Source of the DNA: Burkholderiales bacterium
Lineage (GTDB): Bacteria > Pseudomonadota > Gammaproteobacteria > Burkholderiales > SG8-39
Length of the DNA: 64,000 nucleotides
Reading direction: 5' to 3'
NCBI GenBank assembly: GCA_027493935.1
Contig: JAOSJV010000001.1
Location: 2,317,157-2,381,156 of the forward strand
Shown in pieces: positions 17,901 through 32,758 of this stretch. Below the pieces are notes generated by a model, which did not search any database, had not been told where the DNA came from, and was given only the letters and a program-made list of their open reading frames with translations. Position 1 is the first letter of the stretch; each line of letters begins with the position of its first letter. A program made the position numbers and the translations under genes.

Positions 17901-19220
17901 CTACCAGCGGCGCTCGAAGCGGCGGCGCAGCACCACGGCGACGGCGTTCATCACCGCGAGGAAAGCGAGCAGCACGATGATCGCGGCGGAGGTCCGCTCG
18001 ACGAACGCGCGTTCCGGGGAGTCGGCCCAGAGGTAGATCTGCACCGGCAACGCGGTAGCGGGATCGAAGATGCCTTTCGGGATGTCGGCAATGAACGCGA
18101 CCATTCCGATCATCAGGAGCGGTGCGGTCTCGCCGAGCGCCTGGGCCATCCCGATGATGGTGCCGGTCAGCATGCCCGGCAGCGCGAGCGGGACGACGTG
18201 ATAAATCATCACCTGCATCGGAGAGGCGCCGATGCCGAGCGCGCCTTCCCGGATCGAGGGCGGCACCGACTTCAGCGCGGCCCGGCTCGCGATGATGATC
18301 GTCGGCAGCGTCATCAGCGTGAGCACCAGGCCGCCGACCAGCGGCGCCGAGCGCGGCAGCCCGAAGAAGTTGATGAACACCGCGAGCCCGAGCAGACCGA
18401 ACACGATCGACGGCACTGCGGCGAGGTTGTTGATATTGACCTCGATGAGGTCGGTCCAGCGGTTGCGTGGCGCAAACTCCTCGAGGTACACCGCGGCGGC
18501 CACGCCGAGCGGGAACGAGAGCGCCAGCGTGACCATCAGCGTGAGCAACGAGCCGACCGCGGCGCCCCAGATCCCCGCGAGCTCGGCGTCGCGCGAATCC
18601 CCGCGCGTGAAGAAATCGGCGTTGAAGCGCTGCTGCAGCCGCCCCTCGGCGGCGAGCTTGTCCACCCACGCGAGCTGGTTGTCCTTGAGCCGCCGGTCGC
18701 TCTCGGGCACCGAGCGGTCGACGTTGCCCTTCATCAGCATGTCGATGTCGTCGTCGGCGGGCACCCACAGCGCGATCTTCTGGCCGACGAGCTCCGGATT
18801 CGCGAGCACGCGGTCGCGCAGGTCGAAGGACGCGCCGTTGCTGACCAGGCCGTACAGCGCGAGCCGGTCGCGGCGCCCGGACACGTCCGGGAACATCGCG
18901 CGCAGCTGATCCCTGATGAGCTCGTTGTAGTCGGCCCGGCGCAGCGCCTCCGGGTCGCGGTTCCCCTGCGGGTCGATCCGGGCGGCGTCGAGCGTCACGT
19001 CCAGGCGGATGTGCGTCTGCCAGAACGCCGTGTATCCGTTGAGGATGATGCTGGCGAACAGAATCACCAGGAATGCGAGGCCGAGGCCGATCGCGATCTG
19101 CCCGTACAGCCGGAACCGCTTCTCGGCGGCCCGGCGCCGGGGCATGCCGGCCAGGACGAGCTCGAACTTGCGCCGCGGCAGGACGCCCACGCCGCCCGCG
19201 GCCGGGGCCACGCTACTCAT
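17901..19220 (-). CDS. pstA: Phosphate ABC transporter permease PstA with DUF3333-type insertion
   Basis: 439 residues. One transmembrane helix near residues 40-60 is followed by a large periplasmic segment of roughly 150 residues (the N-terminal region often labelled DUF3333). Then comes a five- to six-helix permease core with [14 protein letters not shown] and the EAA-type loop [17 protein letters not shown]. The pstC stop and pstA start overlap by eight bases. Inner-membrane component of high-affinity phosphate uptake. Confidence 0.93.
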   Translation of the reverse strand: MSSVAPAAGGVGVLPRRKFELVLAGMPRRRAAEKRFRLYGQIAIGLGLAFLVILFASIILNGYTAFWQTHIRLDVTLDAARIDPQGNRDPEALRRADYNELIRDQLRAMFPDVSGRRDRLALYGLVSNGASFDLRDRVLANPELVGQKIALWVPADDDIDMLMKGNVDRSVPESDRRLKDNQLAWVDKLAAEGRLQQRFNADFFTRGDSRDAELAGIWGAAVGSLLTLMVTLALSFPLGVAAAVYLEEFAPRNRWTDLIEVNINNLAAVPSIVFGLLGLAVFINFFGLPRSAPLVGGLVLTLMTLPTIIIASRAALKSVPPSIREGALGIGASPMQVMIYHVVPLALPGMLTGTIIGMAQALGETAPLLMIGMVAFIADIPKGIFDPATALPVQIYLWADSPERAFVERTSAAIIVLLAFLAVMNAVAVVLRRRFERRW

Positions 19221-20596
19221 ACTGCTCCCGGTACTTGCGCACGATGTAGAGGGCGATCACGTTCAGGACCAGCGTCACCGCGAACAGCACCAACCCCAGC
19301 GCGAACGCCGCGAGGGTCTTGGGACTGTCGAACTCCTGGTCGCCGATCAGCAGCGTGACGATCTGCACCGTCACGGTGGTGACCGCCTCGAATGGGTTCG
19401 CGGTGAGGTTGGCGGCGAGGCCGGCCGCCATCACGACGATCATGGTCTCGCCGATCGCCCGCGACACCGCGAGCAGGATCGCACCGACGATGCCTGGCAG
19501 TGCCGCCGGGAAGATCACCCGGCGGATGGTTTCCGGACTGCGTCGCGCCCATGCCGTACGCGCCGTCGCGCATCGCCTGCGGCACCGCGTTCATCACGTC
19601 GTCCGAGAGCGACGACACGAACGGGATGATCATGATGCCCATCACGAGCCCGGCGGCGAGCGCGCTCTCGGAGGCGATGCCGAGGCCGAACATGCCGCCG
19701 GTGTCGCGGAGGAACGGCGCGACGATCAGCGCCGCGAAGAATCCGTAGACCACCGTCGGGATGCCGGCCAGGATCTCGAGCAGCGGCTTCGCGACCGCGC
19801 GCACCTGGCGCGTCGCGTACTCGGACAGGTAGATGGCCGACATCAGGCCGATCGGCACGGCAACGGCCATGGCGATCAGCGTGATCATGAAAGTCCCGGC
19901 GAAGATCGGGACCGCGCCGAATGCGCCCGACGAGCCAGCCTGGTCGGCCCGCAGCGCGATCTGCGGGCTCCAGTCGAGGCCGAAGAGGAAGTCGGTGACG
20001 GGAACCGCCTGGAAGAAGCGGATCGACTCGAACAGCACCGAGAGCACGATGCCCACGGTGGTGAGGATGGCAATCGTCGAGCAGGCGATCAGCAGCGCGA
20101 GAATGATGGTCTCGACCGCGTTGCGCGCGCGCTGCTTCGGCTTGATGCGGGTGAGCGTGAAGGCCGCGGCGCCGATAGCGAGGGCGAGCGCAACCACGAA
20201 CATTGCGGCGTGACTGATCGCGAGCAGGCTGCGGTAGCGACCGGCCGCGGCGTCCATCACGGCGTCCGGCGCGCGCGAGACGATGTTTCCTTGGACGATG
20301 TTCTTGATGTCGTTGACGATCAGGTTCAGCCGGTCGGGGCCGAGCTGGCGGATCTCCTCCGGCAGGCCGGCCACCACGGCGTTGGTGATGATCGTGTGCT
20401 CGAGCGATACCCACGCCGCCAGGAGCAGCAGCGCCGGCAGCCCACACCAGATCGCGGTATAGAGGCCGTAGTACGCCGGCAGCGACTGCAGGTTGCGCAG
20501 CCGGCCCTGCGCGACCGTGAACGCGCGCTTGCGCCCGGCGTAGTAGGCGGCCGAGCTCAGGAGCAGCAGTACCAGGACGAGGACCGAGGGCTGCAT
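19213..20596 (-). CDS. pstC: Phosphate ABC transporter permease PstC (one frameshift)
   Basis: About 460 residues once one extra G at 19533-19534 is removed (TCCGA reads TCCGGA on the coding strand). The N-terminal third carries extra membrane helices and a periplasmic segment, as in long PstC proteins. The permease core has YLSEYATRQVRAVAKPLLEI, IPTVVYGFFAAL, and the coupling loop AMRDGAYGMGATRSET, which spans the indel. The C-terminal part continues in the other frame to KYREQYE. It lies between pstS and pstA. Confidence 0.9.
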
Positions 20597-20684
20597 CGCA
20601 ACGGGACGTTTCAGGATCCTGCCGTTCTCCGGGGACCGAAAAATGCCCGGCGGCCGGAGGCACCGGCCGCCGTCGCACTCGCGC

Positions 20685-21731
20685 CTACTTCGCCATCATC
20701 GGCGTCATGCCCGCCGCGTTGGCCATGACCTTCTTGCGCTCCTCGGCCGGCATCGGAATGAGGCCGCGCTCGGAGAGGTAACCCTCGTCGCCGATCGCCT
20801 TGGTGCTGACGAACTCGCCGACGTACTCCTTCAGGCCGGGGATCACGCCCACGTGCGCTTTCTTGACGTAGAAGAAGAGCGGGCGCGAGACCGGGTACTT
20901 GCCGCTCGCAATCGCGTCGAACTCCGGCTTCACGCCCTCGATCGCGACGCCCTGCACCTTGTCGCGGTTCTGGTCGAGGAAGCTGTAGCCGAAGATGCCG
21001 AATGCGTTCGGGTTCGCAGCGAGCTTCTGCACGATCAGGTTGTCGTTCTCGCCGGCCTCGACGAAGGCCCCGTCCTCACGGACCGTCTGGCAGACCGCCT
21101 TATGCTTCTTGGCGTCTGACTTCTTGAGCGCCTTCACCGTGGGGAACTGGTCGCAGCCCTCGTCCATCACGAGCTCGACGAACGCGTCGCGCGTGCCGGA
21201 GGTCGGTGGCGGGCCGAGCACCTCGATCTTGGCGTTCGGCAGGCTGGGGTTGATCTCGGCCCAGGTCTTGTAGGGGTTCGCCACGAAGCCGTCGCCCTTG
21301 GGATTGGGCACTTCCTTCGCGAGCGCGAGCCACACTTCCTTGCGCGTCATGCTCGCCGGCTTGGCGGCGTTCGAGTTCGCGATCGAGAGGCCGTCGTAGC
21401 CGATCTTGATCTCGATCACTTCCTTGACGCCGTTCTTGGCGCAGGTCTCGAGCTCGGAGCTCTTGATCGCGCGCGAGGAATTGGTGATGTCGGGATGCTG
21501 CACGCCGACGCCCTGGCAGAAGAGCTTGATGCCGCCGCCCGAGCCGGTCGACTCGATCTTCGGCGTCTTGTACTTGGTGGCCTTGCCGAACTGCTCGGCG
21601 ACCACGGTCGCGAACGGATAAACCGTCGACGAGCCCACGATGCTGATGTAGTCACGCGAGGATTGCGCGTGCGCGGCGCCGACGGCGGCCGCGGCGAGCG
21701 CTGCCGCCGCTACGAGTGTCGCTTTGGTCAT
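20685..21731 (-). CDS. pstS: Periplasmic phosphate-binding protein, first copy
   Basis: 348 residues. AAGGAG precedes the ATG at 21729-21731. A signal peptide ends AHAQ. Phosphate-binding segments are IVGSSTVYPF, ESTGSGGGIKLFC, TNSSRAIK and PTSGTRDAFVE. It is the first gene of pstSCAB-phoU and has a Pho box about 170 bases upstream. It delivers phosphate to PstCA. Confidence 0.93.
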   Translation of the reverse strand: MTKATLVAAAALAAAAVGAAHAQSSRDYISIVGSSTVYPFATVVAEQFGKATKYKTPKIESTGSGGGIKLFCQGVGVQHPDITNSSRAIKSSELETCAKNGVKEVIEIKIGYDGLSIANSNAAKPASMTRKEVWLALAKEVPNPKGDGFVANPYKTWAEINPSLPNAKIEVLGPPPTSGTRDAFVELVMDEGCDQFPTVKALKKSDAKKHKAVCQTVREDGAFVEAGENDNLIVQKLAANPNAFGIFGYSFLDQNRDKVQGVAIEGVKPEFDAIASGKYPVSRPLFFYVKKAHVGVIPGLKEYVGEFVSTKAIGDEGYLSERGLIPMPAEERKKVMANAAGMTPMMAK

Positions 21732-21875
21732 GAGGTGCTCCTTCGGGTTGCGATGATGTCCAGTCCTACGCCGCCGCCGTACAGGACGACGCCTGGGCCG
21801 GGAGCGCTCTGCATCGAACGCGGTCCCGTCCTTGTGCAACGCGCCGCGACTCTACCGACGCATTGCGAAAATTCC

Positions 21876-21917
21876 GTGACAGAAATGTGCTCCGCGAAGG
21901 TTACAGACGGATGACAG
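21876..21917 (-). promoter_or_regulatory. Pho box upstream of pstSCAB-phoU
   Basis: On the minus strand CTGTCAT (21917-21911), four bases, then CTGTAAC (21906-21900) matches the 7+4+7 PhoB direct repeat closely. A further CTGTCAC lies at 21882-21876. This predicts PhoB-dependent induction under phosphate limitation. Confidence 0.75.
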
Positions 21918-22124
21918 CGCCGTGCCCGGCGCATCCTCGAAGAAGCCGGCCATGGGCAGCGGCCCACTCGCCGCGCGGACCGGGGCGATGCCGGGGAGTC
22001 CGGCACCATGCGCAATTGCGCGCGCTCGCCTCGACGACCCACGGAATCGCCCTCGCTCCCCCGCCACGGTCTGCTGCGCAGGCACGACTGGCGGTGCCGG
22101 CGGGCGCCTTCACTTGATCGGCCA

Positions 22125-22335
22125 AGACCAGCGCTACCGGCGGCTCGGCGCACGGCGCGGCCGCCTCGAGCCCCGCGCCCGCGGCGTCCAGCGCAAGCTG
22201 CAGACGCAGGAGAGCATCATCTACGACAAGATCACCGAGCGCGTCGCCCACCGCCGGCTGGCGCTGCCCGAGTGGATCCTCATCGTGCTGATCGCGATCT
22301 CGATCGTGCTTCCCTCCGTGCGGGGGATCTACCCG
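22125..22335 (+). pseudogene. Remnant of an RMD1/YagE-family (DUF155) C terminus
   Basis: A plus-strand open stretch encodes a basic helix and a C-terminal membrane segment, RVAHRRLALPEWILIVLIAI, resembling the end of RMD1/DUF155 proteins (HR-x-x-x-L-EW-IL-x-LIA-I). There is no start codon or N-terminal domain of the family upstream, where the region up to pstS is otherwise non-coding. It looks like the tail of a deleted gene. The family match is by eye only. Confidence 0.35.
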
Positions 22336-22412
22336 CACCGATGGCACTGCTGTCAAGAAACCGTAACATGCCGCGGCGATCATCTGCCGTTCGTCCCGCA
22401 TGCGGAGGTCCC

Positions 22413-22943
22413 ATGGCGCAACGCACCTACAACGTGCTGTTCCTGTGCACCGGCAACTCGGCGCGCAGCATCATGGCCGAGGCGCTCATTGGCCACTGGG
22501 GCATGGGCAGGTTCCACGGCTACAGCGCCGGGAGCCAGCCCAAGGGCACGGTGCATCCGCTCGCGCTGCAGCTGCTCGAGTCGCTCAACTTCCCTACCGC
22601 CGACCTGCGCAGCAAGAGCTGGGGCGAATTCGCGCGGCCGGGCGCACCGCAGATGGATTTCGTCTTCACGGTGTGCGACAACGCTGCGGCCGAGGTCTGC
22701 CCGATCTGGCCGGGCCAGCCGATGACCGCGCACTGGGGCGTCGCCGACCCGGCGGCGGTCGAGGGCGACGAGGTCACGCGCGTGCAGGCCTTCCGCACCG
22801 CGCTGCGCGAGCTCGAGAACCGCATCAGGATCTTCGCCGCCCTGCCGATCGGCTCGCTCGATACCCTGCGCCTGCAGGAGGAGCTCGACGCAATCGGCGG
22901 AAAGACGGCCGCAACGGCGAACGCAGGCGACCCGCGCTCGTAG
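22413..22943 (+). CDS. arsC: Low-molecular-weight phosphatase-fold arsenate reductase
   Basis: 176 residues with GGAGG before the ATG. The N-terminal P-loop [18 protein letters not shown] has the Cys-x5-Arg signature of the LMW-phosphatase/ArsC fold. TVCDNAAAEVCPIWPGQP with a later Asp supplies the general acid region and a second Cys, as in thioredoxin-coupled ArsC. It probably reduces arsenate to arsenite, although phosphatase activity is possible. It sits between two phosphate-binding-protein genes, which fits arsenate entering through phosphate uptake. No arsR or arsB is nearby. Confidence 0.8.
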   Translation: MAQRTYNVLFLCTGNSARSIMAEALIGHWGMGRFHGYSAGSQPKGTVHPLALQLLESLNFPTADLRSKSWGEFARPGAPQMDFVFTVCDNAAAEVCPIWPGQPMTAHWGVADPAAVEGDEVTRVQAFRTALRELENRIRIFAALPIGSLDTLRLQEELDAIGGKTAATANAGDPRS

Positions 22944-23229
22944 CGCTCAGGCACGAACGGCAGCCGCGCGCGCGCCTCGCATGGCGGTTGCCGCGCGCCA
23001 CTGCGAACCGTGCTGCACGGGGCGCAAGGTTCGCGACGAGGCGCGCCAGCATCACGGTTTTCCTGGCGACGGCGACACGGAGCGACAAGCCTACTCGGCG
23101 CCGATGCGCTTGCCGGTGGAGGGCTGTGCGGCGACGACGAAGCGCTAAGCCGCGATGCTCGAGCTGGCAGCCGGTCCTTCTCCCGCACCGCGTCCGATCA
23201 GCCAGCGCACCCGCTGCGCCGGCGGCACC

Positions 23230-24228
<999 letters not shown>

Positions 24229-24305
24229 GTGAGACTCTCCTCTTCTAGGATCGCAACCGCGCGGCCTGCGGGGGGTCGACCTCGCGTCACGTTCGAAGGG
24301 CGCGC

Positions 24306-24339
24306 ATCTTACGGGGCGATTGTTGCATTCATATGACAG
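24306..24339 (-). promoter_or_regulatory. Pho box and -10 of the second pstS
   Basis: On the minus strand CTGTCAT (24339-24333), ATGA, then ATGCAAC (24328-24322) resembles a PhoB box with a weaker second half. Ten bases further is TAAGAT (24311-24306) as a -10. The geometry matches PhoB-activated promoters. Confidence 0.6.
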
Positions 24340-24464
24340 GCACACGGACGAGCACGGGCTCGTCTCTGCTGGACGACTCGGACCTGTACCGCGACTGTCA
24401 TGATCCAGGCGCGCCCTCGTCCGCTCGGGACCGACCCAGCGAGTCGACGACGCGCGAGGCGCCC

Positions 24465-24665
24465 ATGCGCCGCATCGACAACGCTCTCTTCCTCTGCACC
24501 GGCAATTCGGCCGCTCGATCACGGCCGATGCGATCCTGGATGCGGTCGGCGGCGGCCGCTTCTGCGCGTACGGCGCGGGCAGCCATCCGGCCGGTCAAGC
24601 CAAGCGTGTGCCATCGGGCAGCTGCGTGAGGCCCGCCTTCGGACCGAGGAGCTGCGCAGCAAGAG
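24465..24665 (+). pseudogene. arsC: Decayed second arsC-like gene
   Basis: An ATG at 24465 starts [16 protein letters not shown], the same P-loop as the intact arsC at 22.4 kb. The frame then breaks and continues in another frame as [16 protein letters not shown] and LRTEELRSKS segments that match the LMW-phosphatase order (GNSARS, ADAILDA, GAGSHP, LRTEELRSKS). At least two shifts and loss of the C-terminal half make it a pseudogene. It lies 237 bases from the second pstS, so an arsC/pstS pair may have been duplicated and one arsC lost. Confidence 0.6.
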
Positions 24666-24775
24666 CCCTTGCCTGCCGCCTGCCGCCGGCCGCCGGCCGC
24701 CGGTCGCCAGTCGCCGATATCCCGGGGCAGGCTGTTACGATGCGCGCCTGCAGCTCGCACCTCCACCGCCGACCG

Positions 24776-25633
24776 ATGACGCCCGGAATCGCCTTCGCCC
24801 TCGTTGCCATGGCCTGCTACGGCCTGGCGGACCTCGTCTACAAGCGCTCGGCGATGCGCGGCGTGCCACCGCACCAGTTCATGATGGTGCAGACCTGGTT
24901 CTTCCTTTCGTTCTGCACGCTCTACGGCGCGGTAAGCGGCACGCTCGATTTCACGCCGGCTACGCTCTGGGGCCTCGCCGCAGGGGTCTTCGCGTTCACC
25001 GGGTTCTATAACTTCGCGCAGAGCCTGCGCGGCGGGTCGGTGAGCATCAACGCGCCGATCTTCCGGCTCAGCTTCACGGTCACCGCCGCACTGGCGGTGG
25101 TGGTGCTGGGCGAGCCGATGAACGGGCCCAAGGCGCTCGGCATCGGACTTGCGCTCGTCGCCGTCTGGCTGCTCCTCGCCGGCGGCGAGACCGGCAGCGC
25201 AGGCGCGCGCCGGGCCGTCGCCGGCTCGCTTGTGCGCGTGCTCGTCGCCACGCTGGCGGTCGGCATCGCGAACCTGCTCTACAAGGTCGGCATGCGCGCA
25301 GGCGCGACGCCGGCTGGCCTGCTCGTCGTGCAGGCCTCGCTCGTGGTGATGATGTCCACTGCGCTCGCCGGCTCGCTCGACCATGGCATCCGGCCGGTGC
25401 GCGCGACGTGGCGTTTCTCGATTGCCGCCGCGGCGCTGCTCTCCACGGCGTTCGTCACACTGCTCGAAGGCCTCGCGCGCGGCCAGGCGAGCGTGCTCGT
25501 GCCCGTCGCGCAGATGGGCTTCGTCGTGACCGCGCTGGTCGGATTCGTCTTCCTGCGCGAGCGCTTCACCGCCCGCAAGGGCGCCGGGCTCGTCGTCGCG
25601 CTGGCGGCGCTCGCGAGCCTCGCCCGCGCCTGA
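24776..25633 (+). CDS. EamA/DMT-family transporter
   Basis: 285 residues from the ATG at 24776; an in-frame ATG at 24740 with GGGGCAGG upstream is an alternative start. About ten hydrophobic helices in two five-helix EamA repeats are seen, beginning MTPGIAFALVAMACYGLADL and in the second half LVRVLVATLAVGIANLLYK. The end is FTARKGAGLVVALAALASL. These are inner-membrane exporters or metabolite transporters; the substrate is unknown. It is convergent with the VOC gene. Confidence 0.82.
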   Translation: MTPGIAFALVAMACYGLADLVYKRSAMRGVPPHQFMMVQTWFFLSFCTLYGAVSGTLDFTPATLWGLAAGVFAFTGFYNFAQSLRGGSVSINAPIFRLSFTVTAALAVVVLGEPMNGPKALGIGLALVAVWLLLAGGETGSAGARRAVAGSLVRVLVATLAVGIANLLYKVGMRAGATPAGLLVVQASLVVMMSTALAGSLDHGIRPVRATWRFSIAAAALLSTAFVTLLEGLARGQASVLVPVAQMGFVVTALVGFVFLRERFTARKGAGLVVALAALASLARA

Positions 25634-25694
25634 TCCCGAGGCAGGGCAACGCCGTGCGCGGAGCTTCTACTGCAGGTGCGAACCGCCGTGCGGG

Positions 25695-26171
25695 TCAGGT
25701 GCGCTCGGCCTCGCCGACACGCGGCATTTCCGCGTAGTTCTCGCCGCCCCAGTCCGGCGCCTGCGCGACGCCGTGGAAGTTGAGCTCGATCATCAGCCCG
25801 TCGGGATCCTTGACGAACATCTGGTAGAGCTTGAACTCGGGGAAATAGCGGTTGCGGCGGGCGACGCCCTGCTCGTCGAGCCGCTTCGCCATCGCCTCGT
25901 GGTCACTCGCGAGGAACGCGATGTGATCGACCACGCCGGAATTGTCGGACGCCGATCGCGGCGTCGTACCGAGGTAGTAGAGCGCCTGGTTCGGCACGCC
26001 GGCGGGGCCCATGTGGACCTGGATCTTGCCGTTGACGCCGAGCCAATATCCGGGGAACGGAAAATCGGGGCGCGGCATCACCTCGAACCCGAGCACCTCG
26101 CAGTAGAACTGCTTGGTCCGCTCGAGATCGTTCGCACGCACGAAATAGTGATTGAGCTCGGTGACCGGCAT
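25695..26171 (-). CDS. VOC/glyoxalase-family protein
   Basis: 158 residues. One vicinal-oxygen-chelate unit: VTELNHYFVRANDLERTKQF, then GYWLGVNGKIQVHMG, VDHIAFLASD with a metal-ligand His, and MFVKDPDGLMIELNFHG with the closing Glu. It could be a dioxygenase-like or glyoxalase-like enzyme; the substrate cannot be told. It reads away from the SAF-domain dehydrogenase gene, 83 bases downstream of it. Confidence 0.8.
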   Translation of the reverse strand: MPVTELNHYFVRANDLERTKQFYCEVLGFEVMPRPDFPFPGYWLGVNGKIQVHMGPAGVPNQALYYLGTTPRSASDNSGVVDHIAFLASDHEAMAKRLDEQGVARRNRYFPEFKLYQMFVKDPDGLMIELNFHGVAQAPDWGGENYAEMPRVGEAERT

Positions 26172-26254
26172 CCTGGTGCTCCTCGATGGCTCCGCTCGAA
26201 CGCCGATTCTAAGTCCAAGTGTTCCGGCACGCCGGACCGGGAGGCGCCCCGCCC

Positions 26255-27612
26255 TCAGGCGGCGGCGCGCTTCTCGGTCGCAAACGCCTGCTCCATCTCG
26301 CGCCGCAGGCGCACTGCCGCGGCCGCACTGTCGATTTGCACGTCAGCCCAGCGCAGCACCTGGCCGGACGGCACCGGGTTGAGAAGCTTCACGCGGTGAG
26401 CGAGGCCGAGCGGCAGCGCACCGCACGCGAGCGAATCCGCCGCCGGCATGAGCTTCCCGTAGACCGTGAAGCCGCCCTCGCCGTCGAGGAGCTCGCCTGT
26501 GCGCAGGTCGCGCTTCGCGGTCGCGACCGCATCGGCGTGAAGCCGGTCGCGCAGCCGGTCGGCTCGCCCCGCAGCCCGACCGAGGCGACCGAAATGCCGA
26601 CCTCGAGGCCGATCAGGTGCCAGCGCTTGTACAGGCTCGCGTAGCGGCCGCCCGGATCGGTCCGCACGCCGTACTCGGCGAAGCAGCGGCGGATGTACTC
26701 GGTGTCGCCCTCGAAGACGACCCATACCCCGAAGCGGATGTCGTACGGCACCGCACGTCCGTCGCGCTCGAGCGAGGACACGACCTCGACCTGTCCCTTG
26801 TGGTGGAGCTGGCCGCCGTCCGCGCGCGGCCGCATGACGAACGGCAGATCGTCGATACCGGCGGGCGGGAACGCGAGCCCCCACGGCGCCGGCGCGAGCC
26901 CGGTGGCATTGGCCACCGCCGTGCTCTCGATCGCAGGCTTCGAGCCGTCCAGGAACGAGTTGAACATCTTCGGGTTCAGGCCACCGATCCGCGCCTGCTC
27001 GGGCGTGAGGCCGTAGTAGTCCCACACCGTCTCTGGCGTGGACTGCGCGAAGTGCGGCAGCCACTTGTGACCGCGTCCCGCGGCGACCACCGGGAAGCCC
27101 GCCGTACGCGCCCAATCGACCAGCTCGCAGATGAGCGCCGGCTGATCGCCGTAGGCGAGGCTGTAGATCACGCCCGCCTCGTGCGCCCGCCGCGCGAGCA
27201 GCGGCCCGCAGACCGCGTCGGCCTCGACGGTGACCATGACCACGTGCTTGCCTTGACCGAATGCGTCGAGCGCGTGCTCGACGGCGGCGATCGGGTTGCC
27301 GGTCGCCTCGATCACGACGTCGACGGCCGGATGCGCGACCAGCGCGCGCCAGTCCTCGCCGAGGTGCGTGCGCCGATCACGCAGCGCCTCTTCCAGGCTG
27401 GCCGCGCCGTAGCGCTCTGCCGGCCAGCCGGCGCGCTCCAGGTTCGAGACCGCGTTCGCGCGCGAGAGATCGGCGATGCCGATGAGATGCACACCCGGCG
27501 TGCGTGGCACCTGGGCCAGGTACATCGTGCCGAACTTGCCTGCGCCGATCAGCGCTACGCGCAGCGGCGCGCCCTGCGCCTCGCGCGCGGCAAGCCTGGC
27601 ATGGAGATTCAT
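26255..27612 (-). CDS. NAD(P)-dependent homoserine-dehydrogenase-like oxidoreductase with SAF domain (one missing base)
   Basis: About 452 residues after restoring one G near 26533. The N-terminal Rossmann motif is LRVALIGAGKFGTMYLAQVP. A conserved middle has VVIEATGNPIAAVEHALDAF, VTVEADAVCGPLL and YSLAYGDQPALICELVDW. The C-terminal part reads SLACGALPLGLAHRVKLL, a SAF-like domain also found in AFP-like and flagellar P-ring chaperone proteins. This family is often labelled homoserine dehydrogenase or SAF-domain protein but has no proven reaction that I can name. The start at 27612 follows a GAGGG site. Confidence 0.75.
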
Positions 27613-27680
27613 CCGCGGCCCTCCTCTGGACGGCGCGGGCCGCGTGCCCGGCCCACGCTGGGGAGGCTCCAAAGAACCTC

Positions 27681-27755
27681 GTCATTCCCGCAAAAACGGG
27701 AATCCAGCCCGAGCGCGATCGCGCCCTTACGGATCCCCCCGTTCGCGGGGATGAC
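27681..27755. repeat. Two dispersed palindromic repeats downstream of ftsB
   Basis: Copies at 27681-27708 (GTCATTCCCGC-aaaaa-CGGGAATCCAG) and, inverted, 27731-27755 (CCCCGTTCGCGGGGATGAC). They lie between ftsB and the SAF-domain gene, both minus strand. The head-to-head arrangement could form a longer hairpin. Confidence 0.7.
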
Positions 27756-27770
27756 TTGATCGGAGTCTCC

Positions 27771-28076
27771 CTAGCGTTGCGCCCCGGCCGGCGGCTCGAC
27801 CACCTGGAAGAATACCTCGTCCTGCCGGACCATTCCGAGCTCGAAGCGCGCGCGCTCCTCGACCGCACCGAAGCCCTGCTTGAGGTCACGCACCTCGGCG
27901 TCGAGCGCGGCGTTGCGCGCCCCGAGCTGCGCGTTACGCTCCTGCGCCGCCGCGAACTCGCGCTCGAGTTCGGCCACCCGCAGCCAGCCGCCCTTGCCGA
28001 ACCACAGCGGGTACTGGATCGCAACGACCAGCGCACCCAGCACCAGCGTGAGGAAGCGCAGCGGCGCGACCGGCAC
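27771..28076 (-). CDS. ftsB: Cell-division protein FtsB
   Basis: 101 residues: a membrane helix ([20 protein letters not shown]), then a coiled coil over about residues 35-70 ([16 protein letters not shown] and so on), then the short conserved tail [16 protein letters not shown]. The usual FtsB neck motif Y-P-L-W-x-G is present ([11 protein letters not shown]). It forms the FtsQLB divisome complex. It lies nine bases after eno, its standard neighbour in Beta- and Gammaproteobacteria. Confidence 0.93.
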   Translation of the reverse strand: MPVAPLRFLTLVLGALVVAIQYPLWFGKGGWLRVAELEREFAAAQERNAQLGARNAALDAEVRDLKQGFGAVEERARFELGMVRQDEVFFQVVEPPAGAQR

Positions 28077-28085
28077 CGCACGCCC

Positions 28086-32371
<4,286 letters not shown>

Positions 32372-32758
32372 ATGATCGACCACCTGGACCATCTCGTCCT
32401 CACCACGCACGATCCCGAGCGTTGCATCGACTTCTACACGCGCGCGCTCGGGATGCAGCTCGAGCGCTTTGGCGAGGGCCGCCTCGCGCTGCGCTTCGGC
32501 GACCAGAAGATCAACCTCCACGTCTCCGGTCGGGAGTTCGAGCCCAAGGCCGCGCGGCCCACGCCCGGCAGCCTGGATCTGTGCTTCATCGCCTCGGTGC
32601 CGCTTGCCGAGGTGATGGCGCGCCTGCGCACGGCCGGGGTCGCGATCGTCGAGGGGCCGGTGCCGAAGACCGGCGCCGCGTACCCGCTCCGCTCGGTCTA
32701 CGTGCGCGATCCGGATCTCAACCTCATCGAGCTCTCCGAGCGTGCCGACGGCAATTGA
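32372..32758 (+). CDS. VOC-family protein
   Basis: 128 residues. One glyoxalase/bleomycin-resistance fold: [20 protein letters not shown] with the first metal His, [25 protein letters not shown] with the second His, and [14 protein letters not shown] with the closing Glu. It resembles small 'VOC virulence-type' proteins of unknown substrate. Its last 17 bases overlap the start of the next gene. TATACT at 32333-32338 is a plausible -10. Confidence 0.82.
   Translation: MIDHLDHLVLTTHDPERCIDFYTRALGMQLERFGEGRLALRFGDQKINLHVSGREFEPKAARPTPGSLDLCFIASVPLAEVMARLRTAGVAIVEGPVPKTGAAYPLRSVYVRDPDLNLIELSERADGN

Noticed and set aside
24395..24401. A plus-strand CTGTCAT as a Pho box for the decayed arsC
   Set aside because: Single half-site without the second heptamer at the proper spacing; the minus-strand site at 24322-24339 is the better match.
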